Positions 1 to 6,758 of a stretch of 7,968 nucleotides of DNA are shown piece after piece. How positions within the stretch are numbered: the stretch's first letter is position 1; the number at the start of each line of letters is the position of its first letter. The notes beneath the pieces are model-generated. The model searched no databases and was not told the DNA's origin. It saw only the letters and a program-made list of their open reading frames with translations. Location of the stretch: NCBI GenBank assembly GCA_946479905.1, contig CAMLIA010000191.1, forward strand, positions 1 through 7,968, read 5' to 3'. A program made the position numbers and the translations under genes. This stretch comes from an uncultured Frankiales bacterium (GTDB taxonomy: Bacteria > Actinomycetota > Actinomycetes > Mycobacteriales > SCTD01).

Positions 1-113
1 CGCTGTCGGTGCTCACCACCCTGGAGGGCGCCCTCGTCGTCGCGAAGGGACTGCGGTCGTCCCGGCCGCTCGAGGTGGCGGCGGCTGAGATGCGGGTGAG
101 GTTCGCCCCGTGA
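1..113 (+). CDS. TetR-family transcriptional regulator, C-terminal fragment (cut by window edge)
   Basis: Only the last 36 sense codons are present, in the frame beginning at base 3 and ending with TGA at 111-113. The visible peptide includes SVLTTLEGALVVAKGLR followed by a segment with SRPLEVAAAEMR. This matches the C-terminal ligand-binding helices of LmrA/YxaF-like TetR repressors, where an LEGALVLAR-type helix is followed by a short PL...AAE..R helix. The DNA-binding domain lies outside the window, so family assignment rests on this tail alone. The stop codon overlaps the GTG start of the downstream acetyltransferase, which suggests cotranscription and translational coupling. Another helical protein cannot be excluded. 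Confidence 0.6.
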   Translation, partial: LSVLTTLEGALVVAKGLRSSRPLEVAAAEMRVRFAP

Positions 114-658
114 TCCCGCAGCAGCTGCCCGCCGGTCTCGTGGTGCGCCGCGCCGGCCCCGCGGACGCGGCCGCCCTGCAGGCCCTGGTCACCCGCAGTG
201 ACGTGCTGAGCCGCTACGCCCGCTTCCACGGGGCCGTGAACCGGCTGCCCTCGTCGTACCTGCGGCTGCTCGTGGACCGCCCGGCCGCCGAGCACGACGC
301 CCTGGTCGTCGAGGTCGACGGGCGGCTGGTGGCCCTCGGCGACCTCGGCCCGGTGCCGGGCGAGGCGGGGGTCGTCGAGGTGGGGATCCTCGTCGAGACG
401 CCCTACCGCCGCCGGGGCATCGCGCGGCTGCTGCTGGACGAGCTCGCCGACCGGGCCGCCGCCCGTGGCATGACGGTCCTGCGGGCCGTGGTCCTGCACG
501 ACCACGTGCCCGAGGTGAAGCCGCTGCTGGGCGACCGGCCGGTGCTGCGGTCATGGACCGACACCGCCGCCCACGGCTTCGACGTCGCCCTCACCGCGGC
601 CTCACTCGGTGGCGATCGCCTGCAGGATGTTGAGCTTGGCGCCCCGGCGGGCCGGTAG
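110..658 (+). CDS. GNAT-family N-acetyltransferase
   Basis: The 182-residue protein has a single GNAT domain that would transfer an acetyl group from acetyl-CoA to an amine; the substrate is unknown. The acetyl-CoA loop is visible as YRRRGIA (residues 99-105), fitting R-x-x-G-x-A. It follows a beta strand VVEVGILV (88-95) and precedes a helix LLLDELADRAAARGM. The N-terminal SRYARFHG (34-41) resembles the S-x-Y-x-R-F-F region of Pat-like protein lysine acetyltransferases, a weak hint of a protein substrate. The GTG start at 110 has a GAGG Shine-Dalgarno at 98-101 and overlaps the upstream TetR stop as GTGA. The last 19 codons, with the stop, lie antisense to the end of the permease gene, and the protein tail after about residue 163 looks unstructured. 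A later GTG at 140 is a less likely start. Confidence 0.85.
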   Translation: MIPQQLPAGLVVRRAGPADAAALQALVTRSDVLSRYARFHGAVNRLPSSYLRLLVDRPAAEHDALVVEVDGRLVALGDLGPVPGEAGVVEVGILVETPYRRRGIARLLLDELADRAAARGMTVLRAVVLHDHVPEVKPLLGDRPVLRSWTDTAAHGFDVALTAASLGGDRLQDVELGAPAGR

Positions 659-3136
659 CGCAGCGGCGAGGACACCGGCGAGGGCGGCGACGACCAGCAC
701 CTCGACGATGCGCGCCCAGGGGACGAGGAACTCGCTGATGCCGTCGTCGTGCAGGGCGGAGACGAGCGCCCAGCCGAACCCGAGACCGACGGCCAGCCCC
801 AGCAGTGCGCCGAAGACCGCGATGGCGATGCTCTCCACCCTGATCATCCGCTTGAGCTGACGCCGCTGCAGACCCACGGCACGCAGCAGCCCGAGCTCGC
901 GGGTGCGCTCGATCACCGACAGCGCCAGCGTGTTGATGATGCCGAGGACGGCGATGAGCACCGAGAGCATCAGCAGTCCGGTGATGAAGTTGAGGATGCC
1001 GTTGATCTGGTCGCCCTGCTTCTTCGCGAACTCGGCCTGGTCCTCGATCTGGACGTTGGGGAACGCCCGCAGCCCCCGCTCGATCGCCGCGCGGCTCTGC
1101 TGCGGGGTCGCCGAGGCGGCAGCCTTCACCGCGACCACGACGACCTTCTTGTCCGTGACGTGGGCGCTGAACTCCCGAGCCGTCACCAGGTAACCGCCGG
1201 CGAACTGGTTGTTGTCGTAGACGGCACCGATCGTGAGGTCCTGGGGTCCTGTCTTCGCCCAGGTCACGGGCACGGTGTCGCCGACGTCCAGACCGAGGTT
1301 CTTGGCCTCGCCCTTGGAGACGGCGAGCTGGTCGTCCTTCAGCCCGTTCAGGTCGCCACGCAGCACCTTGAGCTTCAGCACCGCCTGCAGGAGCTGCGGG
1401 TCGACACCCTGGACCCCGCTGAGACCGGCCTTCCCGATCTTGGCCTCGCCGGAGGTGAAGGACGCGACCTTGTCCAGCTCCGGCTGCTTGCTGAGCTCGG
1501 CGGCGACCACCGGGGAGAAGGGCATGTACTGGTCGGTGTGCAGGACGTAGTCAGCACCGATCGACGAGGCGACGGCGGAGACGATGCTCTTCTTCGCGCT
1601 CGACCCCAGGGTGCTGATGGCGGCCACGAGCGCGAGCCCGATCATGAGCGCCGCTGCCGTGGTGCTGGTCCGGCGCGGGTTGCGCATGGCGTTGCCGCGG
1701 CCCAGCCGGCCGGACACGCCGAACCGGGCGAAGGGTGCCGCGAGGGCCCCCACGACCGGCCTCGCGAAGATCGGCGAGATGACGGTGACGCCGATGAAGG
1801 ACAGCAGCGCGCCGAGGCCGACGAGGGCGATCTGGCCCTGGGCGAGCCCGGCCGCGAGGGCGAGCACGCCCAGCGCGAGGATGACGCCGCCGACGAGGGT
1901 CCGGACCTTCAGCGACTTGCTCTCGGCCGGGCCCGACTCGCGCAGCGCCTGCACGGGGGCCATCCGACCGGCGCGCCGGGCAGGGATCGCGGCGGCGACG
2001 ACCGTCACGAGCACGCCCGCCACCAGGCAGTAGACGACGGTGCGGGTCTCGACGACGGTCGCCCCCTTCGGGATCTCGACACCGAGGGCACCCAGCACGG
2101 ACCGGAAGCCGCGGGCGAGCAGGATGCCGAGACCGAGCCCGCCCAGGCCGCCGATCAGCCCGACGGCCAGCGCCTCGGTCAGGACCGACCGCAGCACCTG
2201 CCCGCGACTGGCACCGAGGGCCCGCATCAGCGCCAGCTCCCGGGTGCGCTGCGCGACGAGCATCGAGAACGTGTTGAAGATGAGGAAGCCGCCGACGAAC
2301 AGCGCGATCCGGGCGAAGTACTGCAGGAAGGTGTTGAAGAACTTCAGGCCCTGCTTGATGTCGTCGGACTGCTTCTTCGCGCTCTGGGCCGAGGTGAGCA
2401 CCTCGTACTTGTGCGCCGGCAGGGCGGTGGCGATCCGGTCGCGCAGCTGGTCGTCCGAGACACCGGGCGCGGCGGCGACGCTGAGCGCGTCCCAGGTGCC
2501 GGGGGTGCCGAACAGCCGCTGCGCCGAGGTCGGGTCGAAGGCGAGCAGGGTCGCGCCGGCGAGCGAGTTCGTCGTCCCGAAGCGGGCGATGCCGACGATC
2601 GTCGCCTTCTGCTGCGGTCCGTTGCCGATGACGCCGATGACGTCGCCCAGCTTGAGGTGCTGCTTGTCGATCGTGTGGGCGTCGACGACGACCTGGCCCA
2701 GGCCCTTCGGCGCGGTGCCCCGGACGACGGTCAGGGTCTCCTGCGGGCTGTCCGCGTGGAAGGAGACGCCCAGCACCGGCGGCCCGTGGCTCTTGTAGGC
2801 CTTGCCGTCCGGCAGGATCAGCGTGGTCAGCTGGCCGATGCTGCCGATGGCGGAGCTGACCCCGGGCACCTTGCTGACCTGGTCGAGCACCGCCTGCGGC
2901 ACCGGCTCCCGGTCGCTGCCGTCGTCGAACGCGTTGGAGCCGAAGGCCGACACCCCCTGGACGGTGACGGCCGTCCCCTGGTTGATGGTGGCGAAGAGGT
3001 TGTCGAAGACCTTGCCGATGCTGTCGGTCAGGACGTAGGCGCCGGCCGCGAAGGAGATGCCGAGGAGCACCGACAGGCTCGCGAGCAGCAGCCGCAGCTT
3101 GCGGGACAGCAGCCCGCGCCAGGTGGCCCGCAGCAT
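602..3136 (-). CDS. ABC exporter permease, FtsX/MacB type (844 aa, two FtsX domains)
   Basis: This large membrane permease of the MacB/FtsX superfamily would work with the ATPase encoded just upstream. Visible layout: a short cytoplasmic N terminus and TM1 (about 15-37); an extracytoplasmic MacB-like domain (about 38-272); three TMs (about 274-297, 318-345, 365-388); two linking TMs (about 412-458); another TM (492-512); a second extracytoplasmic domain (513-712); and three final TMs (717-740, 765-790, 812-835). Both FtsX modules carry the conserved cytoplasmic element, QRTRELALMRALGAS (296-310) and ERTRELGLLRAVG (743-755). This ten-TM duplicated form is common in actinobacterial exporters of unknown substrate. 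Such systems drive mechanotransmission or export of peptides, lipids or drugs, and nothing here specifies which. The ATG shares one base with the ATPase stop (TGATG), indicating translational coupling. The 3' end overlaps the convergent acetyltransferase gene. Confidence 0.92.
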   Translation of the reverse strand: MLRATWRGLLSRKLRLLLASLSVLLGISFAAGAYVLTDSIGKVFDNLFATINQGTAVTVQGVSAFGSNAFDDGSDREPVPQAVLDQVSKVPGVSSAIGSIGQLTTLILPDGKAYKSHGPPVLGVSFHADSPQETLTVVRGTAPKGLGQVVVDAHTIDKQHLKLGDVIGVIGNGPQQKATIVGIARFGTTNSLAGATLLAFDPTSAQRLFGTPGTWDALSVAAAPGVSDDQLRDRIATALPAHKYEVLTSAQSAKKQSDDIKQGLKFFNTFLQYFARIALFVGGFLIFNTFSMLVAQRTRELALMRALGASRGQVLRSVLTEALAVGLIGGLGGLGLGILLARGFRSVLGALGVEIPKGATVVETRTVVYCLVAGVLVTVVAAAIPARRAGRMAPVQALRESGPAESKSLKVRTLVGGVILALGVLALAAGLAQGQIALVGLGALLSFIGVTVISPIFARPVVGALAAPFARFGVSGRLGRGNAMRNPRRTSTTAAALMIGLALVAAISTLGSSAKKSIVSAVASSIGADYVLHTDQYMPFSPVVAAELSKQPELDKVASFTSGEAKIGKAGLSGVQGVDPQLLQAVLKLKVLRGDLNGLKDDQLAVSKGEAKNLGLDVGDTVPVTWAKTGPQDLTIGAVYDNNQFAGGYLVTAREFSAHVTDKKVVVVAVKAAASATPQQSRAAIERGLRAFPNVQIEDQAEFAKKQGDQINGILNFITGLLMLSVLIAVLGIINTLALSVIERTRELGLLRAVGLQRRQLKRMIRVESIAIAVFGALLGLAVGLGFGWALVSALHDDGISEFLVPWARIVEVLVVAALAGVLAAALPARRGAKLNILQAIATE

Positions 3137-3876
3137 CAGGCGACCTCGAACTTCTTCATGCGCTCCAGGACCGACTCCGCTGTCGGCTGGTCCATCTCGT
3201 CGACGAGCAGCCCGTCGGCGAGGAACACGACCCGGTCGGCGTACCCGGCGGCGTTCGGGTCGTGGGTGACCATGACGACGGTCTGCCCGCGCTCGCGCGC
3301 GCTGGCCTGCAGGAAGTGCAGCACCTCGGCGCCGGACCGGGAGTCGAGGTTGCCGGTGGGCTCGTCGGCGAAGACCACGTCGGGGCGGGTGATGAGCGCC
3401 CGGGCGCAGGCCACCCGCTGCTGCTGGCCACCGGACAGCTCGGAGGGCCGGTGGCTGAGGCGGTCGCTCAGCCCGATGGCGCGGACCACCTCGTCGTACC
3501 AGGCCTTGTCGGGCTTGCGGCCCGCGATGTCGAGGGGCAGCGAGATGTTCTCGCCGGCCGTGAGCGTGGGCAGCAGGTTGAACTGCTGGAAGACGAACCC
3601 GACCCGGTCCCGGCGCAGCTGCGTCAGCTGCTTGTCACCGAGCCCGACGACCTGCGTCCCGCCGATCTCGATGCTGCCGGAGTCGACGCTGTCGAGGCCG
3701 GCCAGGCAGTGCATGAGCGTGGACTTGCCGGAGCCCGAGGGTCCCATCACGGCGGTCATCTGGCCGCGGGGCACCTCCAGGGAGATGCCCGCGAGCGCGG
3801 TCACGGCGGTCTCGCCGCTGCCGTAGGACTTGCGGACGTCGACAGCGCGCACCGCAGGTGCGGAGGATGAGGTCAT
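3136..3876 (-). CDS. ABC transporter ATP-binding protein, MacB/LolD type
   Basis: This cytoplasmic ATPase would power the FtsX-type permease encoded immediately downstream. From the ATG at 3876 the protein has 246 residues, a normal length for the family. All nucleotide-binding motifs are intact: Walker A GPSGSGKST (45-53), Q-loop VFQQFNLLPTLT (Q97), signature LSGGQQQR (147-154), Walker B VVFADEP (167-173) with catalytic E172, D-loop NLDS (176-179) and H-loop THD (H205). The FQQFNLLPTLTAGENI and DEPTGNLDS wording is typical of the MacB/LolD/FtsE branch rather than importers. I chose ATG 3876 because CAAGGTG lies 5 bases upstream. An in-frame ATG at 3912 would add 12 residues, but it sits inside the palindrome-rich control region. 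The stop overlaps the permease start. Confidence 0.95.
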   Translation of the reverse strand: MTSSSAPAVRAVDVRKSYGSGETAVTALAGISLEVPRGQMTAVMGPSGSGKSTLMHCLAGLDSVDSGSIEIGGTQVVGLGDKQLTQLRRDRVGFVFQQFNLLPTLTAGENISLPLDIAGRKPDKAWYDEVVRAIGLSDRLSHRPSELSGGQQQRVACARALITRPDVVFADEPTGNLDSRSGAEVLHFLQASARERGQTVVMVTHDPNAAGYADRVVFLADGLLVDEMDQPTAESVLERMKKFEVA

Positions 3877-3911
3877 GCCGACACCTTGCCAGCGACGGGT
3901 GAAACCGCGCA

Positions 3912-3928
3912 TCAGGGTTGTGCCCTGA
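3912..3928. promoter_or_regulatory. Palindromic candidate operator TCAGGG-N5-CCCTGA
   Basis: TCAGGG at 3912-3917 and CCCTGA at 3923-3928 form a perfect 6-bp inverted repeat with a 5-bp spacer. It lies in the 91-bp region between the divergent exporter and hydrolase genes, 36 bp upstream of the ATPase start. A third copy of the half-site, TCAGGG, lies at 3949-3954. Spacing and symmetry suit a dimeric regulator. Which regulator is unknown; none is encoded next to it. No convincing -35/-10 pair could be read for either direction. Confidence 0.45.
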
Positions 3929-3956
3929 GCCGACCCGCGGTCGCCGCGTCAGGGCA
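3921..3956 (+). promoter_or_regulatory. Potential 5'-UTR hairpin covering the ribosome binding site of the serine hydrolase gene
   Basis: TGCCCTGA (3921-3928) and TCAGGGCA (3949-3956) are perfect 8-bp inverted arms. Nested against the right arm is a second perfect stem, CGCGG (3936-3940) with CCGCG (3944-3948), around a TCG loop. Together they would form a 13-bp stem with one 7-base one-sided bulge. The right arm contains most of AGGGCAGG, the only Shine-Dalgarno-like sequence before the hydrolase starts at 3959 or 3968. If transcription starts upstream of 3921, the fold would hide this site. The same bases may instead act as a protein-binding site in DNA. Confidence 0.35.
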
Positions 3957-3967
3957 GGATGCGGGTC

Positions 3968-5140
3968 ATGCCCTGGGACGCGCACCGGTTGAGCCGCCTC
4001 GACAGCCACCTCGAGAGCTACGTCGACGACGGGCGGCTCCCGGGCTGGCAGGTGCAGGTCGCGCAGCACGGCGAGGTCGTGCACCAGTCCCGGTACGGCC
4101 TCGCGGACGTCGAGGCGGGGCGGCCGGTCGCGGACGACACGCTGTGGCGGATCTACTCGATGACCAAGCCGCTGACGAGCGTGCTCGCGATGCTGCTGTG
4201 GGAGGAGGGCGCGTTCCAGCTCACGGACGAGGTGTCCCAGTTCGTCCCGGCGTTCGCCGACGTGCAGGTCTGGGACAAGGGGTCGGCGACGAGCCCCTTC
4301 CTCGTGCCGGCCGCGGAACCGGTGCGGATGTGGCACCTGCTGTCGCACACCTCGGGCCTGACCTACGGGTTCATGCAGGTGCACCCTGTCGACGCTCTCT
4401 ACCGGGCTGCCGGCTTCGAGCTCGGCTGGCCGGCCGGGTACGACCTGGCCGCCGCCTGCGACGCGTGGGCCCGGCTGCCGCTGCGGTTCCAGCCGGGCAC
4501 GGCCTTCGGGTACGGCGTCAGCACCGACGTCCTGGGCCGCGTGATCGAGGTGATCACCGGCAAGCCCCTCGACGTGGCGATGAAGGAGCGCGTGCTGGAC
4601 CCGCTCGGGATGGTCGACACCCGATGGTGGGTGGACGGCGCGGACGTCGAGCGGGTGGCGGGGCTGTACGCCGCGGTCGAGGGCAAGGCCGTCCGCTACG
4701 ACGTGCTCGGGGAGGCTGCCTTCCGCGAGCCGGCGGGGCACTCGGGCGGCGGGGGGCTGATCAGCACGGCGGCCGACTACCTGCGCTTCACGACCATGCT
4801 CGTCCGGGGCGGTGACGGCTTCCTCGCGCCACGGACCCTGGAGCTGATGACCCGCAACCACCTGCCGGGTGACCTGGCCCAGTGCAACACAGGGGGCTTC
4901 GCCGAGACCGTGCTCGACGGGGTGGGCTTCGGGCTGGGCTTCGCGACGGTGGTCGACCCGGTCCCGGCCCGGAGCGCCTCGTCGGTGGGCGAGTACTACT
5001 GGGGCGGCCTGGCGTCGACGGCGTTCTGGGTCGACCCGTCGACCGGCGTGACCGCGAGCTTCTACACCCAGCTCGTCCCGAGCTCGACCTACCCGATCCG
5101 CAACGCGCTCCGCCAGCTCGTCTACTCCGCGCTGCTCTGA
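3968..5140 (+). CDS. Serine hydrolase, beta-lactamase/EstB (family VIII esterase) type
   Basis: From the ATG at 3968 the protein is 390 residues, the usual size for the class C beta-lactamase/family VIII carboxylesterase fold. The nucleophile motif S-x-x-K is SMTK (S64, K67). The catalytic tyrosine motif is YGVS (Y182) within GTAFGYGVSTDVLGRVIE, matching EstB-like esterases. HTSG (127-130), HSGGGGLISTAADYLRF (258-274) and YYWGGLAS (343-350) are also family hallmarks; the W-G-G element occupies the place of the KTG box. No signal peptide or transmembrane segment is visible, so a cytoplasmic esterase or amidase is more likely than a secreted antibiotic-degrading enzyme. An ATG at 3959 is in frame, but AGGGCAGG sits only 0-4 bases before it, whereas the spacing suits 3968. 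The gene diverges from the ABC operon and may share its control region. The natural substrate is unknown. Confidence 0.9.
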   Translation: MPWDAHRLSRLDSHLESYVDDGRLPGWQVQVAQHGEVVHQSRYGLADVEAGRPVADDTLWRIYSMTKPLTSVLAMLLWEEGAFQLTDEVSQFVPAFADVQVWDKGSATSPFLVPAAEPVRMWHLLSHTSGLTYGFMQVHPVDALYRAAGFELGWPAGYDLAAACDAWARLPLRFQPGTAFGYGVSTDVLGRVIEVITGKPLDVAMKERVLDPLGMVDTRWWVDGADVERVAGLYAAVEGKAVRYDVLGEAAFREPAGHSGGGGLISTAADYLRFTTMLVRGGDGFLAPRTLELMTRNHLPGDLAQCNTGGFAETVLDGVGFGLGFATVVDPVPARSASSVGEYYWGGLASTAFWVDPSTGVTASFYTQLVPSSTYPIRNALRQLVYSALL

Positions 5141-5146
5141 CGGCCC

Positions 5147-6034
5147 TCAGATCAGCTGGCGGCGGCGGAGCTGGCCGAGGGAGACGACGCCGGCGAGCAC
5201 CGGCAGCCAGTGCCCGGCGGTGCGGTAGACGGCCACGGCCGTGACCGCGGTCTCCCAGTGCATGCCGAGCGCGGTCAGCCCGGCGACGAGCGCGGCCTCG
5301 ATCGGCCCGACACCGCCGGGGGACGGTACGGCCGAGCGGGCCGCAGCGGAGCCGAGCAGCGTGACGAGCAGCTCGTCGAGGGCGATGTGGCCACCGACGG
5401 CGTGCACCGCGCCCTGCAGCGTGAGCAGCTGGGCGAAGGTGACCCCGACACAACCGACGACCAGCGAGACGGCGCAGCGGGGCTGGCGCACGACGTCCCA
5501 GACGGCCCCGGCGAAGCGGCCGGCCGACTCGACGACGCGGCGGCGGGTCTTGTGCATGAACACGGTCGCCAGGCCGAGGGCCGCGACGAAGAGGACGGCG
5601 AGCCGCAGCCGGGTGTCACCGGACGGCAGCTGCTGCATGCCGACCGTGCTCGCCGTGACGGCGGTGATCGTCGTGGCGCACAGCGCTCCGACGGCGGTGC
5701 GCAGCCCGGCGGCGGCAACGGCCTGCTCGGCGGACAGGCCCGACTTCTTGTGGATGCGCAGCATCATGAGGTTGCCGCCGATCCCGGCGGGTGTCACCGC
5801 GTTGGCCGCGGTCGTCGCCAGCACGGCGGGCACCGCGCGGCGGGCGCTCAGGGCGACCGGCCGCGAGCCGTTCAGCGCCAGCGCGGAGCAGCCGACCAGC
5901 AGGGCGCTGCCGAGCACCGCCTGGAGCAGCCCGGCGACGTGCAGCCGGACGCCGAAGGCGACGGGGACCGCGAGCGTGGCGGCCACCAGGACGACCCCGA
6001 GGGGGACGAGCAGTCGCATCCGGGAGGAGGGCAC
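5147..6034 (-). CDS. UPF0104 / lysylphosphatidylglycerol synthase TM-region (YbhN-like) integral membrane protein
   Basis: The 295-residue protein is almost entirely hydrophobic, with roughly eight membrane segments beginning at residues 7-29 and 34-55. Family signatures are clear: NAVTPAGIGGN (78-88), PSPGGVGPIEAALVAGL (237-253) and VYR....WLP (269-278). These define the flippase-like transmembrane region shared by MprF and stand-alone UPF0104 proteins. No aminoacyl-transferase domain is attached, so it is unlikely to make lysyl-phosphatidylglycerol itself; lipid translocation is an inference from the family. The start is uncertain. The GTG at 6034 has GGAGG directly adjacent, too close for a normal ribosome binding site, and ATG 6019 (290 residues) has none. 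The gene converges on the serine hydrolase with a 6-bp gap, and its 5' end points toward mftR, 78 bp away on the same strand, so it could be cotranscribed downstream of mftR. Confidence 0.85.
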   Translation of the reverse strand: MPSSRMRLLVPLGVVLVAATLAVPVAFGVRLHVAGLLQAVLGSALLVGCSALALNGSRPVALSARRAVPAVLATTAANAVTPAGIGGNLMMLRIHKKSGLSAEQAVAAAGLRTAVGALCATTITAVTASTVGMQQLPSGDTRLRLAVLFVAALGLATVFMHKTRRRVVESAGRFAGAVWDVVRQPRCAVSLVVGCVGVTFAQLLTLQGAVHAVGGHIALDELLVTLLGSAAARSAVPSPGGVGPIEAALVAGLTALGMHWETAVTAVAVYRTAGHWLPVLAGVVSLGQLRRRQLI

Positions 6035-6039
6035 CCTCC
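6026..6039. repeat. Short palindrome GGAGGG-CA-CCCTCC at the UPF0104 gene start
   Basis: The arms GGAGGG (6026-6031) and CCCTCC (6034-6039) are perfectly complementary with a 2-base centre. The element covers the GTG at 6034 and the only purine-rich stretch upstream of it. It may affect translation initiation or may simply reflect base composition. Confidence 0.3.
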
Positions 6040-6071
6040 ATCATCGGCGGGTGGACCTGTCTTCTGGATGG

Positions 6072-6079
6072 TCACGTGA
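6072..6079. promoter_or_regulatory. Palindrome TCACGTGA in the mftR/UPF0104 intergenic space
   Basis: A perfect 8-bp palindrome lies 38 bp upstream of the UPF0104 gene GTG and 34 bp past the mftR stop. Symmetry and position suit an operator of the downstream gene, but the flanks (GGATGG and TGGATCC) do not extend the symmetry. The remainder of 6035-6112 shows no clear promoter or terminator. Confidence 0.2.
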
Positions 6080-6112
6080 TGGATCCCACCTGTCGGGTGA
6101 GGGAGTTGTGTC

Positions 6113-6688
6113 TCACATCGGGTCGGATCCGCCCAGACTGCGCAGCGCCTCGTCGAGGAGGGCCTGCAGGTCCGCTCGCGGGTCGGCGAGCCACTGCTCG
6201 TAGGCGGCGACGCAGCAGGCGAGCGCCTTGTGGGCCAGCAGCTGGCACGCGAAGTCCTCCGGCGACCCGCCGGTGCGCGCGGCGACGTGCTCGGCGACGA
6301 CCGCCCGCCAGCCCGCGTAGCGCAGCGTGCTGTGCGCCTGCAGCGCCGGGGTGTGGAGCACCATGGCCATCCGGACCCGGTGCTGGTCCTCCGCGCCCTC
6401 GGGCAGCAGGTTGAAGGCCTTCACCGCCTCCCGCAGGCCGTCCAGCAGCGGGACGTCGGCCGGCAGCGCCGCGAGCTCCTTGCGGAAGACCTCCAGCGCC
6501 ATGTCCCAGTCGCCCCAGACGACGTCGTTCTTGCTCGCGAAGTAGCGGAAGAACGTGCGGCGCCCGATGCCCGCCGCCTCGGCGACGTCGTCGACCGTGG
6601 TGCTGTCGAACCCGCGCTCGGCGAACAGCTGCAGCGCGACGAGCTCGAGCTCCTCGCGGGTGGTGACCGCGGGCCGACCCTGCTTCAT
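6113..6688 (-). CDS. mftR: Mycofactocin system TetR-family regulator MftR
   Basis: The 191-residue TetR-family repressor has its helix-turn-helix in the first 50 residues: GRPAVTTREELELVALQLF, then ERGFDSTTVDDVAEAAGIGRR and TFFRYFASKNDVVWGDW. The GFD-TTVDD, AGIGRRTFFRYF and SKND wording is characteristic of MftR, and the gene diverges from mftA as it does in mycobacteria. Mycobacterial MftR is reported to repress the mft genes and to release DNA on binding long-chain acyl-CoA; the same role here is inferred. I chose ATG 6688 because AAGGG lies 8 bases upstream. An in-frame GTG at 6712 would add eight residues but lies within the palindrome proposed as operator. A UPF0104 membrane protein gene follows 78 bp downstream on the same strand. 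Confidence 0.9.
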   Translation of the reverse strand: MKQGRPAVTTREELELVALQLFAERGFDSTTVDDVAEAAGIGRRTFFRYFASKNDVVWGDWDMALEVFRKELAALPADVPLLDGLREAVKAFNLLPEGAEDQHRVRMAMVLHTPALQAHSTLRYAGWRAVVAEHVAARTGGSPEDFACQLLAHKALACCVAAYEQWLADPRADLQALLDEALRSLGGSDPM

Positions 6689-6708
6689 GGACGTTGCCCT
6701 TGTTAGTT

Positions 6709-6719
6709 GCACTGAGTGC
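6709..6719. promoter_or_regulatory. Candidate MftR operator GCACT-G-AGTGC
   Basis: GCACT (6709-6713) and AGTGC (6715-6719) are perfect inverted arms around a single G, 20 bp upstream of the mftR start and 69 bp upstream of mftA. The flanks hold imperfect outer matches (TA at 6704-6705 with TA at 6723-6724). GTTGC occurs three times around it, at 6693, 6706 and 6726. A compact palindrome in a divergent TetR-target intergenic region is the usual arrangement of a self-regulated TetR operator. Assignment to MftR is inference. Confidence 0.45.
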
Positions 6720-6737
6720 CGTTATGTTGCCAGGAGT

Positions 6738-6753
6738 TGTGACTGCCGTCACG
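6738..6753. promoter_or_regulatory. CRP/GlxR-like site TGTGA-N6-TCACG upstream of mftA
   Basis: TGTGA (6738-6742) and TCACG (6749-6753), separated by six bases, match 9 of 10 defined positions of the CRP-family consensus TGTGA-N6-TCACA. That consensus is shared by mycobacterial CRP and corynebacterial GlxR. The inner part, GTGAC-N4-GTCAC (6739-6752), is a perfect inverted repeat. The centre is about 43 bp upstream of the mftA ATG. Whether it would activate or repress depends on the transcription start, which cannot be read from the sequence. Confidence 0.5.
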
Positions 6754-6758
6754 CGACT

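Noticed and set aside
749..3826. A 1025-codon open frame on the plus strand opposite the ABC operon
   Set aside because: It lies antisense to a complete, motif-rich ATPase and permease. Its product is mostly low-complexity Asp/Gln/Gly/His/Arg with no domain. Long antisense frames are expected where the third base is nearly always G or C.
3635..4861. A 408-codon minus-strand open frame spanning the ATPase start and the serine hydrolase
   Set aside because: It crosses two well-supported genes and their control region, and the product shows no recognisable fold. It is a composition artefact.
3968..5140. The serine hydrolase as a true beta-lactamase resistance gene
   Set aside because: There is no signal peptide, no KTG box, and the tyrosine motif is EstB-like. 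A cytoplasmic esterase or amidase fits better.
6086..6098. CCACCTGTCGGGTG-like partial hairpin as a terminator for mftR
   Set aside because: The stem is only 4 bp and has no T-run on the minus strand, so it is not distinguishable from chance.
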